Assembly: GCA_029959195.1 (NCBI GenBank)
Contig: CP114122.1
Location: forward strand, 2,356,001-2,420,000
Length of the DNA stretch: 64,000 nucleotides
Direction of reading: 5' to 3'
Source: Dictyophora rubrovolvata
Lineage: Eukaryota; Basidiomycota; Agaricomycetes; Phallales; Phallaceae
In this document: piece after piece, positions 35,719-47,016 of the stretch
How the letters are laid out: each line of letters starts with the position of its first letter
Position numbering within the stretch: position 1 is the first letter of the stretch
Position numbers and translations under genes: made by a program
The notes under the pieces: generated by a model
Database searches by the model: none
What the model was told of the DNA's origin: nothing
The model's input: the letters and a program-made list of their open reading frames with translations, nothing else

Positions 35719-36375
35719 TGTTACATACGGTGGCCCGAAGTTATTCCGGATAGTTCCGAAGAAGTCCGGACCACGGGGTCAGACGGGAGATGGAGTACTG
35801 AAGTACGGGATGAGGGACTTGGCTTCAACTTATATGTTGCGCCCACTCGCCCAGCTTACAATATCCCTCGATTTTGGAATACGAGGAAGTATGCAAGTAT
35901 GTACAAGTCCGATGATGTGTGATACGATGACGGAGTACAAGTCCACGTCATCGAAGACGACGCGAACGATAAGTACAAGTTGACTCGAACATTAAGTCTG
36001 AGCCAACTACACAATACAGGTTAAGAGTATGAGACGGACTGGAGATGAGAGAGTAACTGATTAAACTGATTATATTCAGACTGAGGATCCACAGCTGAGG
36101 GAGCTGGGGTTTAAATACAGGAGGGAGGGGAACTACGTAAATGGGGATAGTGACAAATAAGGGAAAGTGGGAATTGACTAGTGCAAGCCAAGATGATGAT
36201 ATTATAATCTAAGTACCTTGTTGCTAAGTGCACGGGACAGAATTCCCCATAAGGAAATTCTGTGATATGGGGTACGGACAAGAATGTGGAGTACGGAGTT
36301 CGGGAAGTGGGACAGAATAGAGTACAGAGTTCGGACATGTCCGGATTTGGACTATGGGTCATGCGGGGCGTGACA
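35719..36375 (+). mobile_element. Solo LTR, family B
   Basis: Runs from TGTTACATACGG to GCGTGACA. Flanks ACAAG and ACGAG look like a slightly diverged 5-bp target duplication. Inserted in the Gypsy fossil before its reverse-transcriptase region. Confidence 0.8.
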
Positions 36376-36754
36376 ACGAGGAACCTTATGTTCAGACTAT
36401 TTTTCGGATTATATTATTCCAGTTGTCCAACACATTCCATGGATGAAGCCAATCCCATTCCTCCTGGAATTTGCACACAAGTCATCGAAGTGTTGAAGAA
36501 GAAGATTGATGTTGGAGTCTACGAATATAGTCAAGCCTCTTATTGGACCATAATGTTTTTCATTAAGAAGACAGATGGAGGAATTTGCCAGATCATTGAC
36601 CATCAGCCTCTTAATTCAGTCATGATTCGAGATGCAGGAATGCCTCCAAATACAGATGAGATGTTGGAACCATTCACAGGCACTTCAGTTTATTCCAGTT
36701 TCGATCTCTTATCAGGATATGACGCACGCAAAATATATGTGAAGAGTCGAGACC

Positions 36755-37308
36755 TGTTGCATGTGAAAACACTGTACAAGGAGAAACAGTAGAAATTGAT
36801 ACTTCGGGCTTAGTACTATCCGAGCTGGAATAACCAATACTCGCACAGCCCATCCCTCTTATATGCGATAACATTGTGTTCCCTAAGACAATTATAAAGG
36901 CCATGTTGTGTTTTTTTTCTTGATTTCACATTCCATTTTCATATTTTCTCCCTATTTTACATTTTAATCACTCGGTGAAACCTTTCCCTTAAATTCCAAT
37001 CCCCAGACCATGTATTCATTTTTCCACATAGTTTTACCTCATTTTGTTCACATTTAGATTACAAGTGTTCCGTTTTTCACTTGGACACTGAGCTACTCAT
37101 GTATATAAAAATCCACAGTTTTAAGACCAACAATATCATTAAATTCCTTAGTTTTGTATTGCAGCTTTTCCCTCAGTCTGAATTTGAGCAAATAAGCTTT
37201 ATTTTTCTCCTCTACATTTACAATTCCTATCCTACACTATTTTCCTCGACTCACACTTCCCACTTGGTTTCCTTTTCCTTCCTGTTTGCTCCTGTTGTGC
37301 ATGTATCA
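36755..37308 (-). mobile_element. Solo LTR, family C, inverted, target duplication GACC
   Basis: On the plus strand it runs from TGTTGCATGTG to GCATGTATCA with GACC on both sides (36751-36754 and 37309-37312). It is the reverse complement of 32833-33399 and interrupts the reverse-transcriptase region of the Gypsy fossil. Confidence 0.8.
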
Positions 37309-37411
37309 GACCTCACGTCATTCCACACGCCCTTAGGACTTTTGTGATCCACCGTCCTCCCTCAGAGATTCACAAATTCCATCACTGAATTTCAAAATTG
37401 CACTTCATTTA

Positions 37412-39232
37412 CAGTGGCTCACAAAACTGTCCCTATGTTTTTGCATTTTGAGAAGATTCATCTATAGCTCCTGAAATAAAACAGCTATCATTCCGAATTT
37501 CTATGACAAAAAACTACTATATATTAACTACAATTTGATCAACACATTGGGTAATTCCATTCAGAAATTCAAAAGATATGTCCAATTTAAAATGACTGCT
37601 CATAGGGACAGTTTTGTGAGGGGGTAGCCATAATGCAGAATTAGTGCTTTATATGACTTTTCTCAGTCTTTACTACTGATTTAACTCTTTCAGAAATACT
37701 TATTATGATGTTTTGACAAATTTCCACTAGTATTCCTTCCCATTCTCCCTTATATTCTCCCATGCTTGCTATAGTCTTCTTAGTGACTCTGGATACTTAT
37801 TAAGTTATCTTTTGGGCTGTTTCCATAAATTTTCAAGGAAAATTAATTGAAGACAATATAATAATTTTTCAATTAGTTTAATATCATGGTCTTTGAACTA
37901 TTCTACAACCATTTTTTATGAGTCTTCAGGATTCTCAGTTTACTGAAAAACAGCTTTGTCCATAGAAATTATCAATTTTCTAATGCTGGGGAGCAAGTGT
38001 TGATACAGAAACTTTTGATACTAGATCTCATTCATCTTACCTTCAATCTCACATAGATTTCCAATACCATTTGTCCCTTAATACCTTCATACTATCATAT
38101 TCTCATCATCATATTTGGCTATGTTTTGAGTGATTCTAACAAAGGATTATTCTCAAATTCTTTTCTATATATATTGTGAGTTTTTTGACATGCTCCCATT
38201 AATATTAATCCTATCTGACTAAATGACCCATTTCTAGTCCTCCACAGATTAGTTTTGATAGCATAATACAAAGTTCATTTACAGCACTTTTCAAAAGCTA
38301 AGGCGGGTCGGCTAAGAAATTTCCCACCTGAGAATGAGGATTTCTCAAGCACTATGTAAGATAATTGCCTACTTTTTATTGCAATGGAATTGTATAACTT
38401 TTATCTAGCACTTGCCCATATTTTTTGGGAGTTAATTGTGTTGAGTGTCTTAAAAAATCCAATATTTCAAAAACAGTCACCCGCCTTAGCTTTCAAAAAG
38501 CGCTGTAATACCTATAATGACTCTGTTTCAGCAGTGGCCCTTTAGTCTTCATAACTGCCTTGAACTCATGCTTCTCAGGGTTCTCTCTAACTAATTATTT
38601 AGATATGTGGCTTAGGATAATGAAAATCATATATTCAGTGGCTCAATAGGCACTATCTGGTTCCTCAGAGGTGACTTTGTAGGTGGAATACTATATATTA
38701 GCAAGAGAGAGTTTTGAGATATAATTATTAGGAAGGGTTCTTTTGTCTTTTTCAATGGTTCTTAGTATTTGTACTAATAATACATCTGTTGGAATATGTC
38801 AGAGTGGGGATAGCTTTGATAGTTCTCCTTGAAAATGATATTTTCTCTATAAGCAGTAGTGATAGATTGCATGATAGTAGACAGAACAAAGATGGAAGAA
38901 AAAGTTAAGATAAGTTAGTATAAATATCAATGAATGATCAAAGAACAATATGTGAGCCTAATTGTAACATTTTACTCACTGTTAAGACAAGCTTTCCTTG
39001 GGTTTCCTAGGTTGAGATACCCCCTCATAAAACTGTCCCTATGAGCAGTCATTTTAAATTGAACATATCTTTTGAATTTATGAATGAAATTACCTGATTT
39101 TTTGATCAGATTGTAGCTGATATATAGTAGTTTCCTGTCATAGAAATTCAGAATGATAGCTGTTTTATTTCAGGAGCTATAGATGAAGCTTCTCAAAATG
39201 CGAAAACATAGGGACAGTTTTGTGAGCCACTG
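37412..39232 (-). mobile_element. Tc1/mariner-like DNA transposon, degenerate
   Basis: A 1.8-kb element flanked by TA dinucleotides (37410-37411 and 39233-39234), with terminal arms of about 215 bp. Each arm starts with CAGTGGCTCACAAAACTGTC and also holds, at its inner end, an inverted copy of that sequence (near 37600-37625 and 39015-39040). The interior is AT-rich. Minus-strand translation shows only faint Tc1-like traces with many stops in every frame, so the transposase is dead. A MITE (38282-38505) is inserted in it. The element itself sits in the Gypsy fossil. Confidence 0.78.
38282..38505. mobile_element. MITE with TA target duplication
   Basis: A 224-bp non-coding unit with ends CAGCACTTTTCAAAAGCTAA and the inverted match TTAGCTTTCAAAAAGCGCTG, flanked by TA. 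Terminal repeats of about 28 bp include GGCGGGT. It is probably mobilised by a Tc1/mariner relative other than its host element, because the end sequences differ. Confidence 0.8.
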
Positions 39233-40033
39233 TATCTTGCAACCCAAGTTCCCGACTAAAGCTAGTGTTATGATTGACAATGTTAGAATCCAAGGACCGC
39301 ATACATGCTACAAGCAAGCCAATGGAACTTTTGAAGTTCTTCCTCAGAATTCAGGAATCTGATGTTTCATATGGGAACATGCAGTTGATGTTCATCACAC
39401 TCTTCACAGACTCAATCATGCTGGTGCCACCATCTCTCCAAAGAAGTCAAAGATAGCACAGCCCAAGATTGTACTTATTGGATAAAAACTAAGCTACACT
39501 GGACGATTACCTGATGAGAAATGTGTCAAGAAGATCAAGACATGGCCACCTCCAACTACAGTCACTCAAGTTCATCAATTCTTAGGACTTTGCAGAACAA
39601 TGCGCATATGGATCAAGAATTATTCTGCATGATCACAACTGCTCTCAGAACTAGTTTGAAAAGAAGTACCCTTTGAATGGATGTCAGTTCAACAAGCCAC
39701 ATTTGAAGACTTGAAAAATGAAATCATTAATTCTCCCGCACTTGTCCCCATTGATTATTCCTCGCCGCATCTAGTCATCCTTGCTGTCAACACTTCTGTC
39801 ATTGCGATCAGATTTATTTTGTACCAGATGGACTCTGAAGGCCGTAGAAGACCTGTTCATTTTGAATCTCTCCCCATTTCTCACACCGAAGCAAAGTATA
39901 GTCAAGCAAAACTTGAATTATACGGATTATATCGTGCTCTTAAAGCCTACCGATATTACATCGCCGGCCTCCTCAATTTTATCGTTGAAGTTGATGCATC
40001 CTACATCAAATCAATGATCAACAATCCAGATAT

Positions 40034-40388
40034 TGTCAGGGCTACTCACTCAGACTAGAGGGAGGGGATCCTAAGAGAACAAACTTAGGGATCCCTCCTC
40101 TAGGACTACTAACTATATACTATGAAAAAATGGCGAAGGCCATATGTGGCCTTCGGTTCATGGACTGGGTGTGGATACGCACCGGTCCCGGATCTTTAGC
40201 TGGGGCCTAGGCCATGGCTCTGATGGGAATGGGCGCTCAGTGCCTATTGGAGGGAAAGAAGGGAATATGGAAGGAAGGGGGAATGCAGGAAATGGGATAA
40301 AATATGAGAAATAAGGAAATGAATAAAATAAACCAGAACTGAAGATAAACGAAGGAAAATAAGGGGACAATGCTAGCGTACCCTGACA
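40034..40388 (-). mobile_element. LTR, family A, inverted, at the junction of two Gypsy fossils
   Basis: Runs TGTCAGGG to CCCTGACA. The flanks do not match each other, so there is no target duplication. It joins a plus-strand RNase H region to a minus-strand integrase region from another element, which suggests recombination between LTR A copies. Confidence 0.75.
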
Positions 40389-42440
40389 GGAAGCAGCCTA
40401 TCCCAATCATCCTGTCGTTCCGAGGTGAAGAGTCGGAGGTACTGTTCAACTTCTGCATTAACCCTCTCGGTCTGACCATCGGTTTAGGGATGGTAGGCTG
40501 TGAACGTGGTGAGTCGAATGCCAAGGAGTCGAGAGAGTTCCTTCGTGAAGCGTGCCACAAACTGTGGCCCTCTGTCGGAAATGATCTTGTCAGGGAGACC
40601 ATGCAACTTCCACATATGTTGCAGGTATAGACTTGCAAGACCAGATGTGTCAATAGTGGTGAATGTGGGAATGAAATGAACTCATTTGGTTAGCAAATCT
40701 ACCACAGAGAGGATCACATCATACCCATTAGATTCTGGGAGTTCCACGATAAAATTGACGGATATGAACTCCTAAGGATGGTGTGGTGTCTCAGTGGGGC
40801 GCAACTTGCCAAAGGGTGCGTGGCAAGCTATTTTCGTATGCAAGCAGAGATTGCAGGCTTCGACATACCGTTGGATGTACCGAGACACACCCGGCCACCA
40901 AAAGGTCTGGGAGACCAGTTCAAGAGTTTTAAAACGACCAGGGTGACCACCGACTTTGGTATCATGATGACATGCAACAATTTCTCATCGCAGATCCTCG
41001 ACATTGGGAACGTAGATCTTACCACGGTAGTAGAGAACATCCTGATCTTCAGACCATTCACTGGTATGAACTGAATGACCACCAAGAGCTCGAAGAGAAG
41101 TGATGGCTTTGGAGACGCTATCTTCGTGTTTGCCTTCTTGATTGGCCTTGCGGATCTGATATAGGAAGTCTTCCTCTTCTCCTCAGATACGGAATGTTTG
41201 CAGGGCATTGATCGCAAACATCTTGGGTCGGATAAGGGTGATCCCTTGGTTATCGTCCTTTCCCAATCCATGATCTGCATGTCGAGAGAGGCTGTCGGGC
41301 TTCCCCATTGACTTATCCAGGATGTGCTGGAGGGTGAAGTCGAATCGAGCAAGATAGACTGACTACTGAGCTTGCCGATGATTGAGGTTGCGAGCAGTCA
41401 TAAAGTACTCTAAGTTCTTATGGTCAGTGTGAATGTCGATGGGGTGACTTGCGCTTTCGACAAAGTGTTGCCATTCTTCCAAGGCTTGAATTATTGCCAG
41501 CATTTCCTTGTCATGAATCTCATAGTTGCATTCTACAGGGCTCAGGGCTTTCGAGAAGAATGCGACAGGGTGCCATTTACCATCCTTGTCTGATAGCTGC
41601 AAGAGAACCGCACCAGAAGCAAAGTCAGAGCTGTCTGCCTCAACCTTGTAGGGTTTAGCAGGGTCTGGGATGAGCAAGATGGGAGCTGAAGTGATTGAAA
41701 GCTTGAGTGTATCAAAGGCTTGCTGACAATTGTCGGACCAGACGAACAAGGTGTCCTTTTTGGTCAGACCGAACATCGGGAGTGCGATACAAGAGAAGTC
41801 TTTGATGAAACAATGATAGAAGTTAGCGAAACCGAGGAAGGATTGAACTTTGGTGACATTTCTCGGGACAGGCCAGTCTTTGACACCCGAGACCTTCGCA
41901 GGATCCATTTCGACAGCATTCTTGGATATGACCATCCCAAGGTACTCAATCTTGGTCTTGCAGAACTCATATTTCTCCACCTTAAGGTATAGCTGGTGCT
42001 TGCGAAGCCGTTCGAGTATGCATCGAGTAATATGACAGTGTTCCTCTAAGTCTTGTGTATAGATGAGGATATCATCAATATACACGGTGACGACACCTTC
42101 TGAGATCATGTCCTCAAAGATTTCGTTCATCATCATCTAGAAGGTGGCTGGACTGTTAGTAAGGCCGAAGAACATCACCAAAGGTTCGAAAAGGCCTCTG
42201 TTAGTACAAAACGTGGCCTTCCACTCATCACCTTCCTTTATCCGCACGTTGTTGTAGCCCCATCAAACATTGAGCTTTGTGAAGTAGTGGGCACCCTGCA
42301 ACTTGTTGACGAGTTCTGGGATAAGGGGCAATGGATAGTGGTTCTTGATCGTCATTGCATTCAGAGCCCGGTAATCCTGAATGAGATGAAGGGAACCATC
42401 CTTCTTTTTGATAAAGAAGACCAGTGAAGCCATTGGAGAC
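40389..42440 (-). mobile_element. Fossil Ty3/Gypsy pol region (reverse transcriptase, RNase H, integrase)
   Basis: On the minus strand the reverse-transcriptase part lies at 42440 to about 41700, with a YIDDILIYT catalytic box. An RNase H-like region (VEADSSDFASGAVLLQLSDK, TDHKNLEYFMT) runs to about 41363. Integrase-type sequence with zinc-binding and core parts lies at about 41050-40400. The element is broken, with several breaks, and truncated at both ends: by a Copia element at 42441 and an LTR A at 40388. It is a different lineage from the plus-strand Gypsy fossil, and younger-looking because its domains are easier to read. Confidence 0.82.
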
Positions 42441-43062
42441 TGTTGAAGATAGACAGTGCCACTAAGTGTGAGTGCTTGTGTAGTTAGTTTTAGCTTAGTC
42501 ACACACTTGCCTAAAGGTTCAAGGCTTCGCCTTGAACTCTTTAGCTATAGCTTGTAATATAAGCTATATTCTGCTGCTTGTAATATAAGCTATATTCTGC
42601 TGCTTGTAATATAAGCTATATTCTGCTGCTTGTAATATAAGCTATATTCTGCTGCTTGTAATATAAGCTATATTCTGCTGCTTGTAATATAAGCTATATT
42701 CTGCTGCTTGTAATATAAGCTATATTACTCTAGCCATTGTTAGGTTATGGGCCCCGCTAGCGATCCATCCAGTTCTTCTAATGACCTGTGTCAAGCATTT
42801 AAGTTTCCAAAGTTGAATGGTCAGAACTACACCTTGTGGGCAGGCTATATGAAGTCAGCCCTTCAAGCTCGATACTTGTGGCTTGTAGTCCAAGGGACAG
42901 AGACATGTCCGAAAAAGCCTGCAAGCTCTCAGCCTGACAAAGTAACTGAGGCTGCCTGGAAAGCTGAAAAGAAGCAGTATCTGGAGTGGATGCAGAGAAA
43001 TCAAGTGGCACAGGGTATGATGCTTGGTGCGGCTGATACATCACAGTGGCCGCATGTCAAGA
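42441..43062 (+). mobile_element. Fossil Ty1/Copia 5' end: LTR plus start of gag
   Basis: Starts TGTTGAAGATAGACAG, an LTR of about 300 bp that contains the 26-bp minisatellite. The start of a Copia gag begins at 42747, recognised by FPKLNGQNYTLWAGYMKSAL and AWKAEKKQYLEWMQRNQVAQ. It is cut off by an inverted LTR at 43063. Only the 5' end remains. Confidence 0.75.
42550..42727. repeat. 26-bp minisatellite, about seven units, inside a Copia LTR
   Basis: Units begin with GCTTGTAATATAAGC and continue CTATATTCTGCT; starts fall every 26 bp at 42550, 42576, 42602, 42628, 42654, 42680 and 42706. Units are identical by eye except the last, which is cut short. The core AATATAAGCTATATT is close to a palindrome, so single strands could fold into repeated hairpins. 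Confidence 0.95.
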
Positions 43063-43545
43063 TGTCATGCTCCGCATGCCACACCTTCCTTATTTGGAAG
43101 TCCGATCCCATTCCGCTTATTTCTATACTCACCCTGCATCTCCATAGCAATCTCATCCCATACTTGTCAGTACTCTGTCCGGACTTCAAGTCCGTCACCT
43201 TCCTTATGGGGAAACCAGCTCCTGACTCTTAGTAATAAGGAATGAAGATTTTATAATCATCACCCCTAGCTGTGTACAACCATATGCTACCTTTCCTTAT
43301 TTATTCTTATCCCCATTCCTGTAGTTCCATTCCCTCTTGTATTTAAACCCCCAGTTTCCAGCTGTGGATCCCTAGTCTGAATATCAGCTTTATTAGTCTC
43401 ATCTCGTACTCTCTAAGTCCCTGCCACTCCGAAACTGAGGGATATATAAAGCTGGGCAAGTGGGCGCAGCTTATAAGCTGAAGCCGAGTCCCTTGTCCTG
43501 TACTTCCATACTCCGTCTTCTGTCCGCTGTCGCGCACCAAAATCT
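43063..43545 (-). mobile_element. Diverged LTR related to family B, inverted
   Basis: Starts TGTCATGCTCCGC, the inverted form of the family B end. It shares GTATTTAAACCCCC, GTGGATCC and CATACTCCGTC motifs. The far end is unclear and put near 43545. Confidence 0.6.
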
Positions 43546-43650
43546 TCCTAATAAGGAAACATTCCGAATTTTGGTTCAAAGCGGAGTTTCAAACTACCAA
43601 AAACTTAACCGATACACCACAGCCTCTTGAAATCAAAACCCTTACAAAAA

Positions 43651-44250
43651 ATGGCCGCATTTTCATTTCACTATACATCATCAATTTCTTTGCCCATTCC
43701 AGCATCTCCCACCGAGTCATTACCCCCCTCCAACGATGAATCTATATCACCTTTTCGTTTTTCGCCTTCCAGTCCAAGGACATACGATTTGGATCTGCAT
43801 ACGACTCTTTATATCTATAGTTCCCAATATGCGAGTCTCGACATCGACGAAGAAACGTACCTCCCGAAGTTCCCTCCACCTCTTATTATTCGTCAATGCA
43901 GAAGTTCGGATTTGGTTCACCCCGGTCTCATGTTTGGAGAAAAGGTTTATATCGAGGAACGATTAGACTGGTTTACAATTATTAACGTTTATTCTACACC
44001 CGAATCAGCCATTAAAGACTCATATCAGATTTGGTTAGTGACACAAGAAGGGTTCGAATTTACATTCCTGGTTCTAGATGTGCCAAGTCGTTGGGTTGTC
44101 ATGAAAAACATAAAAACACAAAAACATAGCCCATATAGACCAGCCAATCTTGTTCCTGTAGATCCTCAAATGTCTCGTTTTTCACCCCATTCGCCAGAAC
44201 CAATATCTCTCCCCTCTTCTCCATCCAAACGATCCTTCCGAAAGATCTGA
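43651..44250 (+). CDS. Uncharacterised single-exon gene, 199 residues (cargo gene 1)
   Basis: An intact frame starts MAAFSFHYTSSISLPIPASP after an A-rich leader and ends SFRKI. The first 50 residues are Ser/Pro-rich; a folded-looking middle has LHTTLYIYSSQYASLDIDEE, then PPPLIIRQC, GEKVYIEERLDWFTIINVYS, SYQIWLVTQEGFEFTFLVLD and VPSRWVV. The tail is again Ser/Pro-rich (SPHSPEPISLPSSPSKRS). No signal peptide, helix bundle or known motif is seen. The next gene shares the middle pattern, so the two are probable paralogues. It has no stops or frame breaks, although everything around it is transposon debris. Function unknown. Confidence 0.6.
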   Translation: MAAFSFHYTSSISLPIPASPTESLPPSNDESISPFRFSPSSPRTYDLDLHTTLYIYSSQYASLDIDEETYLPKFPPPLIIRQCRSSDLVHPGLMFGEKVYIEERLDWFTIINVYSTPESAIKDSYQIWLVTQEGFEFTFLVLDVPSRWVVMKNIKTQKHSPYRPANLVPVDPQMSRFSPHSPEPISLPSSPSKRSFRKI

Positions 44251-44388
44251 CGTGTTTGCTCAAACCTTCTTGGACGAAATTAGGACAAAAGGCTTGATTA
44301 GGATAAGCAATTAGATTTGTATTTCATCTCCTTCTTTCTTTCTGGACATTTCATTAGTGCTTAAAAATTTTGGTTAACTCATATCATC

Positions 44389-44955
44389 ATGTCGGACAAT
44401 AACGATACTCCTACTTCCCCTATTCCCCTTTTTCAACTCCCTTTCTTCCCTTTTGAATATCGTTCTTCTCTCAGATTCGGACCCAACCCTAATTTCCTCT
44501 CACAACTTCGCGTTTACAATACTCTTGTTTCTGAAATTGATGTCGACCCCTCCACAATGCTTCCGATTACTCCACAGCCACTAATGGAGATTACTATTCC
44601 TTATGACAATCTGGAGATAGGATATCCACGAGCTTTAACCCTGTACGAACGAACCAACGTCAATGTCATGGACGAATTGTATGAGTTTGTCGAGTTCCTT
44701 TCAACAAATCGTCAAGAAGAATCAATCTGGAGACTGGTCTTTCGTCATCAATTTCGAAGTTATACTCAATTCTTATTCATAGACGCACCCCTATCTGCCA
44801 TCCCATCCCCTCCCGACTACTCTGTTGGAAATCAAATCCTCCCTTCCTATTCCGATCTCCAATCCAATCTCGTTCAAGATCTGGTATTGTTAAGCGTTGC
44901 CATAGCCATTATTATTGCGCCACAGCCACGAAGAAGAAGATCTCGTCAACAATAA
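44389..44955 (+). CDS. Uncharacterised single-exon gene, 188 residues (cargo gene 2)
   Basis: Begins MSDNNDTPTSPIPLFQLPFF 138 bp after the previous stop. The middle resembles cargo gene 1 in order and spacing: EIDVDPSTMLPITPQPLMEI against SLDIDEETYLPKFPPPLIIR; LTLYERTNVNVMDELYEFVE against VYIEERLDWFTIINVYS; ESIWRLVFRH and FLFIDAPLSAI against SYQIWLVTQE and FLVLDVPSRWV. The C-terminus has a hydrophobic stretch (LLSVAIAIIIAP) followed by PRRRRSRQQ, possibly a tail anchor with a basic end. No known domain is recognised. Intact and probably expressed, but function is unknown. Confidence 0.58.
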   Translation: MSDNNDTPTSPIPLFQLPFFPFEYRSSLRFGPNPNFLSQLRVYNTLVSEIDVDPSTMLPITPQPLMEITIPYDNLEIGYPRALTLYERTNVNVMDELYEFVEFLSTNRQEESIWRLVFRHQFRSYTQFLFIDAPLSAIPSPPDYSVGNQILPSYSDLQSNLVQDLVLLSVAIAIIIAPQPRRRRSRQQ

Positions 44956-45884
44956 CCAGATCAGTAAGAAGTTTGGGATGGTAAGATTATAGTTTTGGGT
45001 AAGAGGTAGCGCGAGAAGTGCCAGATGGTGATTTTGGTAAAGCTATGCTGGGAATCCGGTTTCATTGTCTTCTTTTGATCTCTTTTTGTTTCTCTTTTTG
45101 TTTCAACATATTTCTCCTATTCCCCCTAACCACATATGCGATTCCTCTTTTTTCTGTAATTGTATCCTCCATCGTTTTCTCCTTTTTCTTTTGTTTCTTT
45201 GTTCTCTTTTTGTTTCCTTTTGTTATCATGGCGAATGATGAGTGATCATTCTGCTTTCCTTTATGTTTCCAAATGGTATATATACTGCATGTAAATAATT
45301 GTAACAGCAGCAATCTACCGGAACGGTTGTCTCAAGTTTAGTTCAGTTTAAGTCAAGTTCAAGTCAAGTTTCGTCTCTAGTCTATTTCTACGCTCATGTC
45401 TATTTCTTTGGATTACTCTGAGTGAGGCCTTGGAGTATAAACTCAACGATTCGTATTGTCGTTGAAGCCTTACTAACTTTAAACAGATTATCATCGCTGT
45501 ATTATCGACGGCGTATTGACTCACCATTTTATCGCAACTCACATTTATCGTCTCCCTCACACACACACGATCTTAGGATCATCATTTTTTTGTTGTTGTT
45601 GGTTTTTATATCGACGCACATACACTCACTAAATATCATATTATTCCCCCACCCTCCTCCTTACGAAATTAGCACCAGGACCCGCTCCACGGAGACTAGA
45701 CGGCCTCAAACAAAATATCTTCGTAGTTTTTCCGATTGTATATATAGCTATGACATTTAGCTATTATCTTCGGATCGTTACACCACCCCTGATGATCTGG
45801 ACTTTCTCAGAGACATCCGGGATAGTCCCAGACCACCGTACATAACAAAACCTCTCAACAGAAAGCTTGTTCTGGCCAGCAGTT
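44956..45884. other. Downstream flank of the cargo genes
   Basis: T-rich plus-strand sequence at about 45060-45230 and a run of TCAAGT/AGTTCA repeats near 45330-45370. No gene. A sharp change to hAT coding sequence occurs near 45885. Confidence 0.4.
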
Positions 45885-47016
45885 ATTGTCAGCAGAGAGT
45901 TATCCAACACTGTATAAAGCTCTCCCTGCATTGGAATACCTTCAATCTGAATGGGAGAAGCTTCAAGACAAATATGTCGATGATGAGGAGGATATCGTCC
46001 CTATCATTCAAGCTGGCCTTGAGAAGTTATCCATATACTACCTTAAGATGGAAGATACTGATGCATATGGAAATGCGCTAAGTAAATAATCTTATTTTAA
46101 TTGGTTTTATTTCTCAACTTGCAGTTTTTTTTACAGTTCTCACCCCCTACATTAAGATGCATTACCTGAAAAAATGGTGGAAAGACAAGTCTCCATCAGA
46201 TCCTATAAAAACTTTAGCAGATCAGGCAAAGGAAGCTTTTATTGAAAAGGCGCATGAATTTCATTAGGATTTTTCAGTTGTTAAATCATCATCATAATAT
46301 AGTTTAACATGAAGTATGCAGAGGGCCAAACCACTTCAAAATCTCAGCTGAAACCCGGTGGTGAGTCCATATGGGGTGATATGTTTGACGAACACGATAT
46401 CACACCATTGGGAAGTGAGGCTGAACACTACTTGAATGAGCCAGTAACTGCCCATCTGGATGTGGGTGGCCCTAGTAGTTTGGCTTATTGGAAGGTATTA
46501 CTTCTTCATTCGATATATTTTATGGAATGACTTCTTTCTTTTAGTCAGTTCAGCATGTCTACCCACTTCTCAGCAAGATGGCCATTGACTACCTTGCAAT
46601 TCAAGGCTCGGCTACTCCAGTAGAACATGTTTGAAGCAGTGCCACTGATACCGATACAAAGAAGTGAAATAGGTTGTCCTCGGATCGTTTATCAGCTTTA
46701 TAGCTTCTTAAAACGGTTTATAGACGAGAGCAGGAATAAAAACTATCTGAGGAGGAGAGAGCAAAGCGGGTGGAGGAGATATTGATGATTATCAACAAGG
46801 AGGATTGGGTATATGATTTTGCCAATGGAATACCGCTTCAATTCCCCAAGTTGGAACTTGAAATATTATATTAATTAATATTGAGTTAAATACATATGTT
46901 TTTGAAGAGTCTAAACTGATCAAACTGGTTTCAAACCAAACTCAAACCGTGATGGGTTGCCAAGTACGAACCAGTTTCAGACTGAACTGAACTGGACCAA
47001 ACTGGATCCATCACTA
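45885..47016 (+). mobile_element. hAT transposon, 3' half
   Basis: Carries the C-terminal part of a hAT transposase over three exon-like frames: SYPTLYKALPALEYLQSEWE (45886-46089), then KKWWKDKSPSDPIKTLADQA, then LNEPVTAHLDVGGPSSLAYW and VYPLLSKMAIDYLAIQGSAT. The last two match the hAT dimerisation region. The frame is broken after SATPVE. The right terminus CTGGATCCATCACTA ends at 47016 and equals that of the hAT piece at 60462-62543. No matching left terminus is found, so the 5' half is missing. Confidence 0.75.

Larger units (their letters stand above)
32517..40033 (+). mobile_element. Fossil Ty3/Gypsy-type retrotransposon with nested insertions
   Basis: A plus-strand element remnant. A Pro-rich gag-like part lies at about 33400-34090. 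An aspartic-protease signature (LVDSGST) is at about 34790-34830. The first part of a reverse transcriptase lies before 36754, with further reverse-transcriptase sequence on the far side of later insertions, and an RNase H region lies at 39681-40033. It is interrupted by solo LTRs C (32833-33399), D (34101-34695), B (35719-36375) and C again (36755-37308, inverted) and by a mariner-like element (37412-39232). It is broken, with many breaks, and old: it has received at least five later insertions. Its own LTRs are not identified; the 3' end meets an LTR A copy at 40034. Confidence 0.78.
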
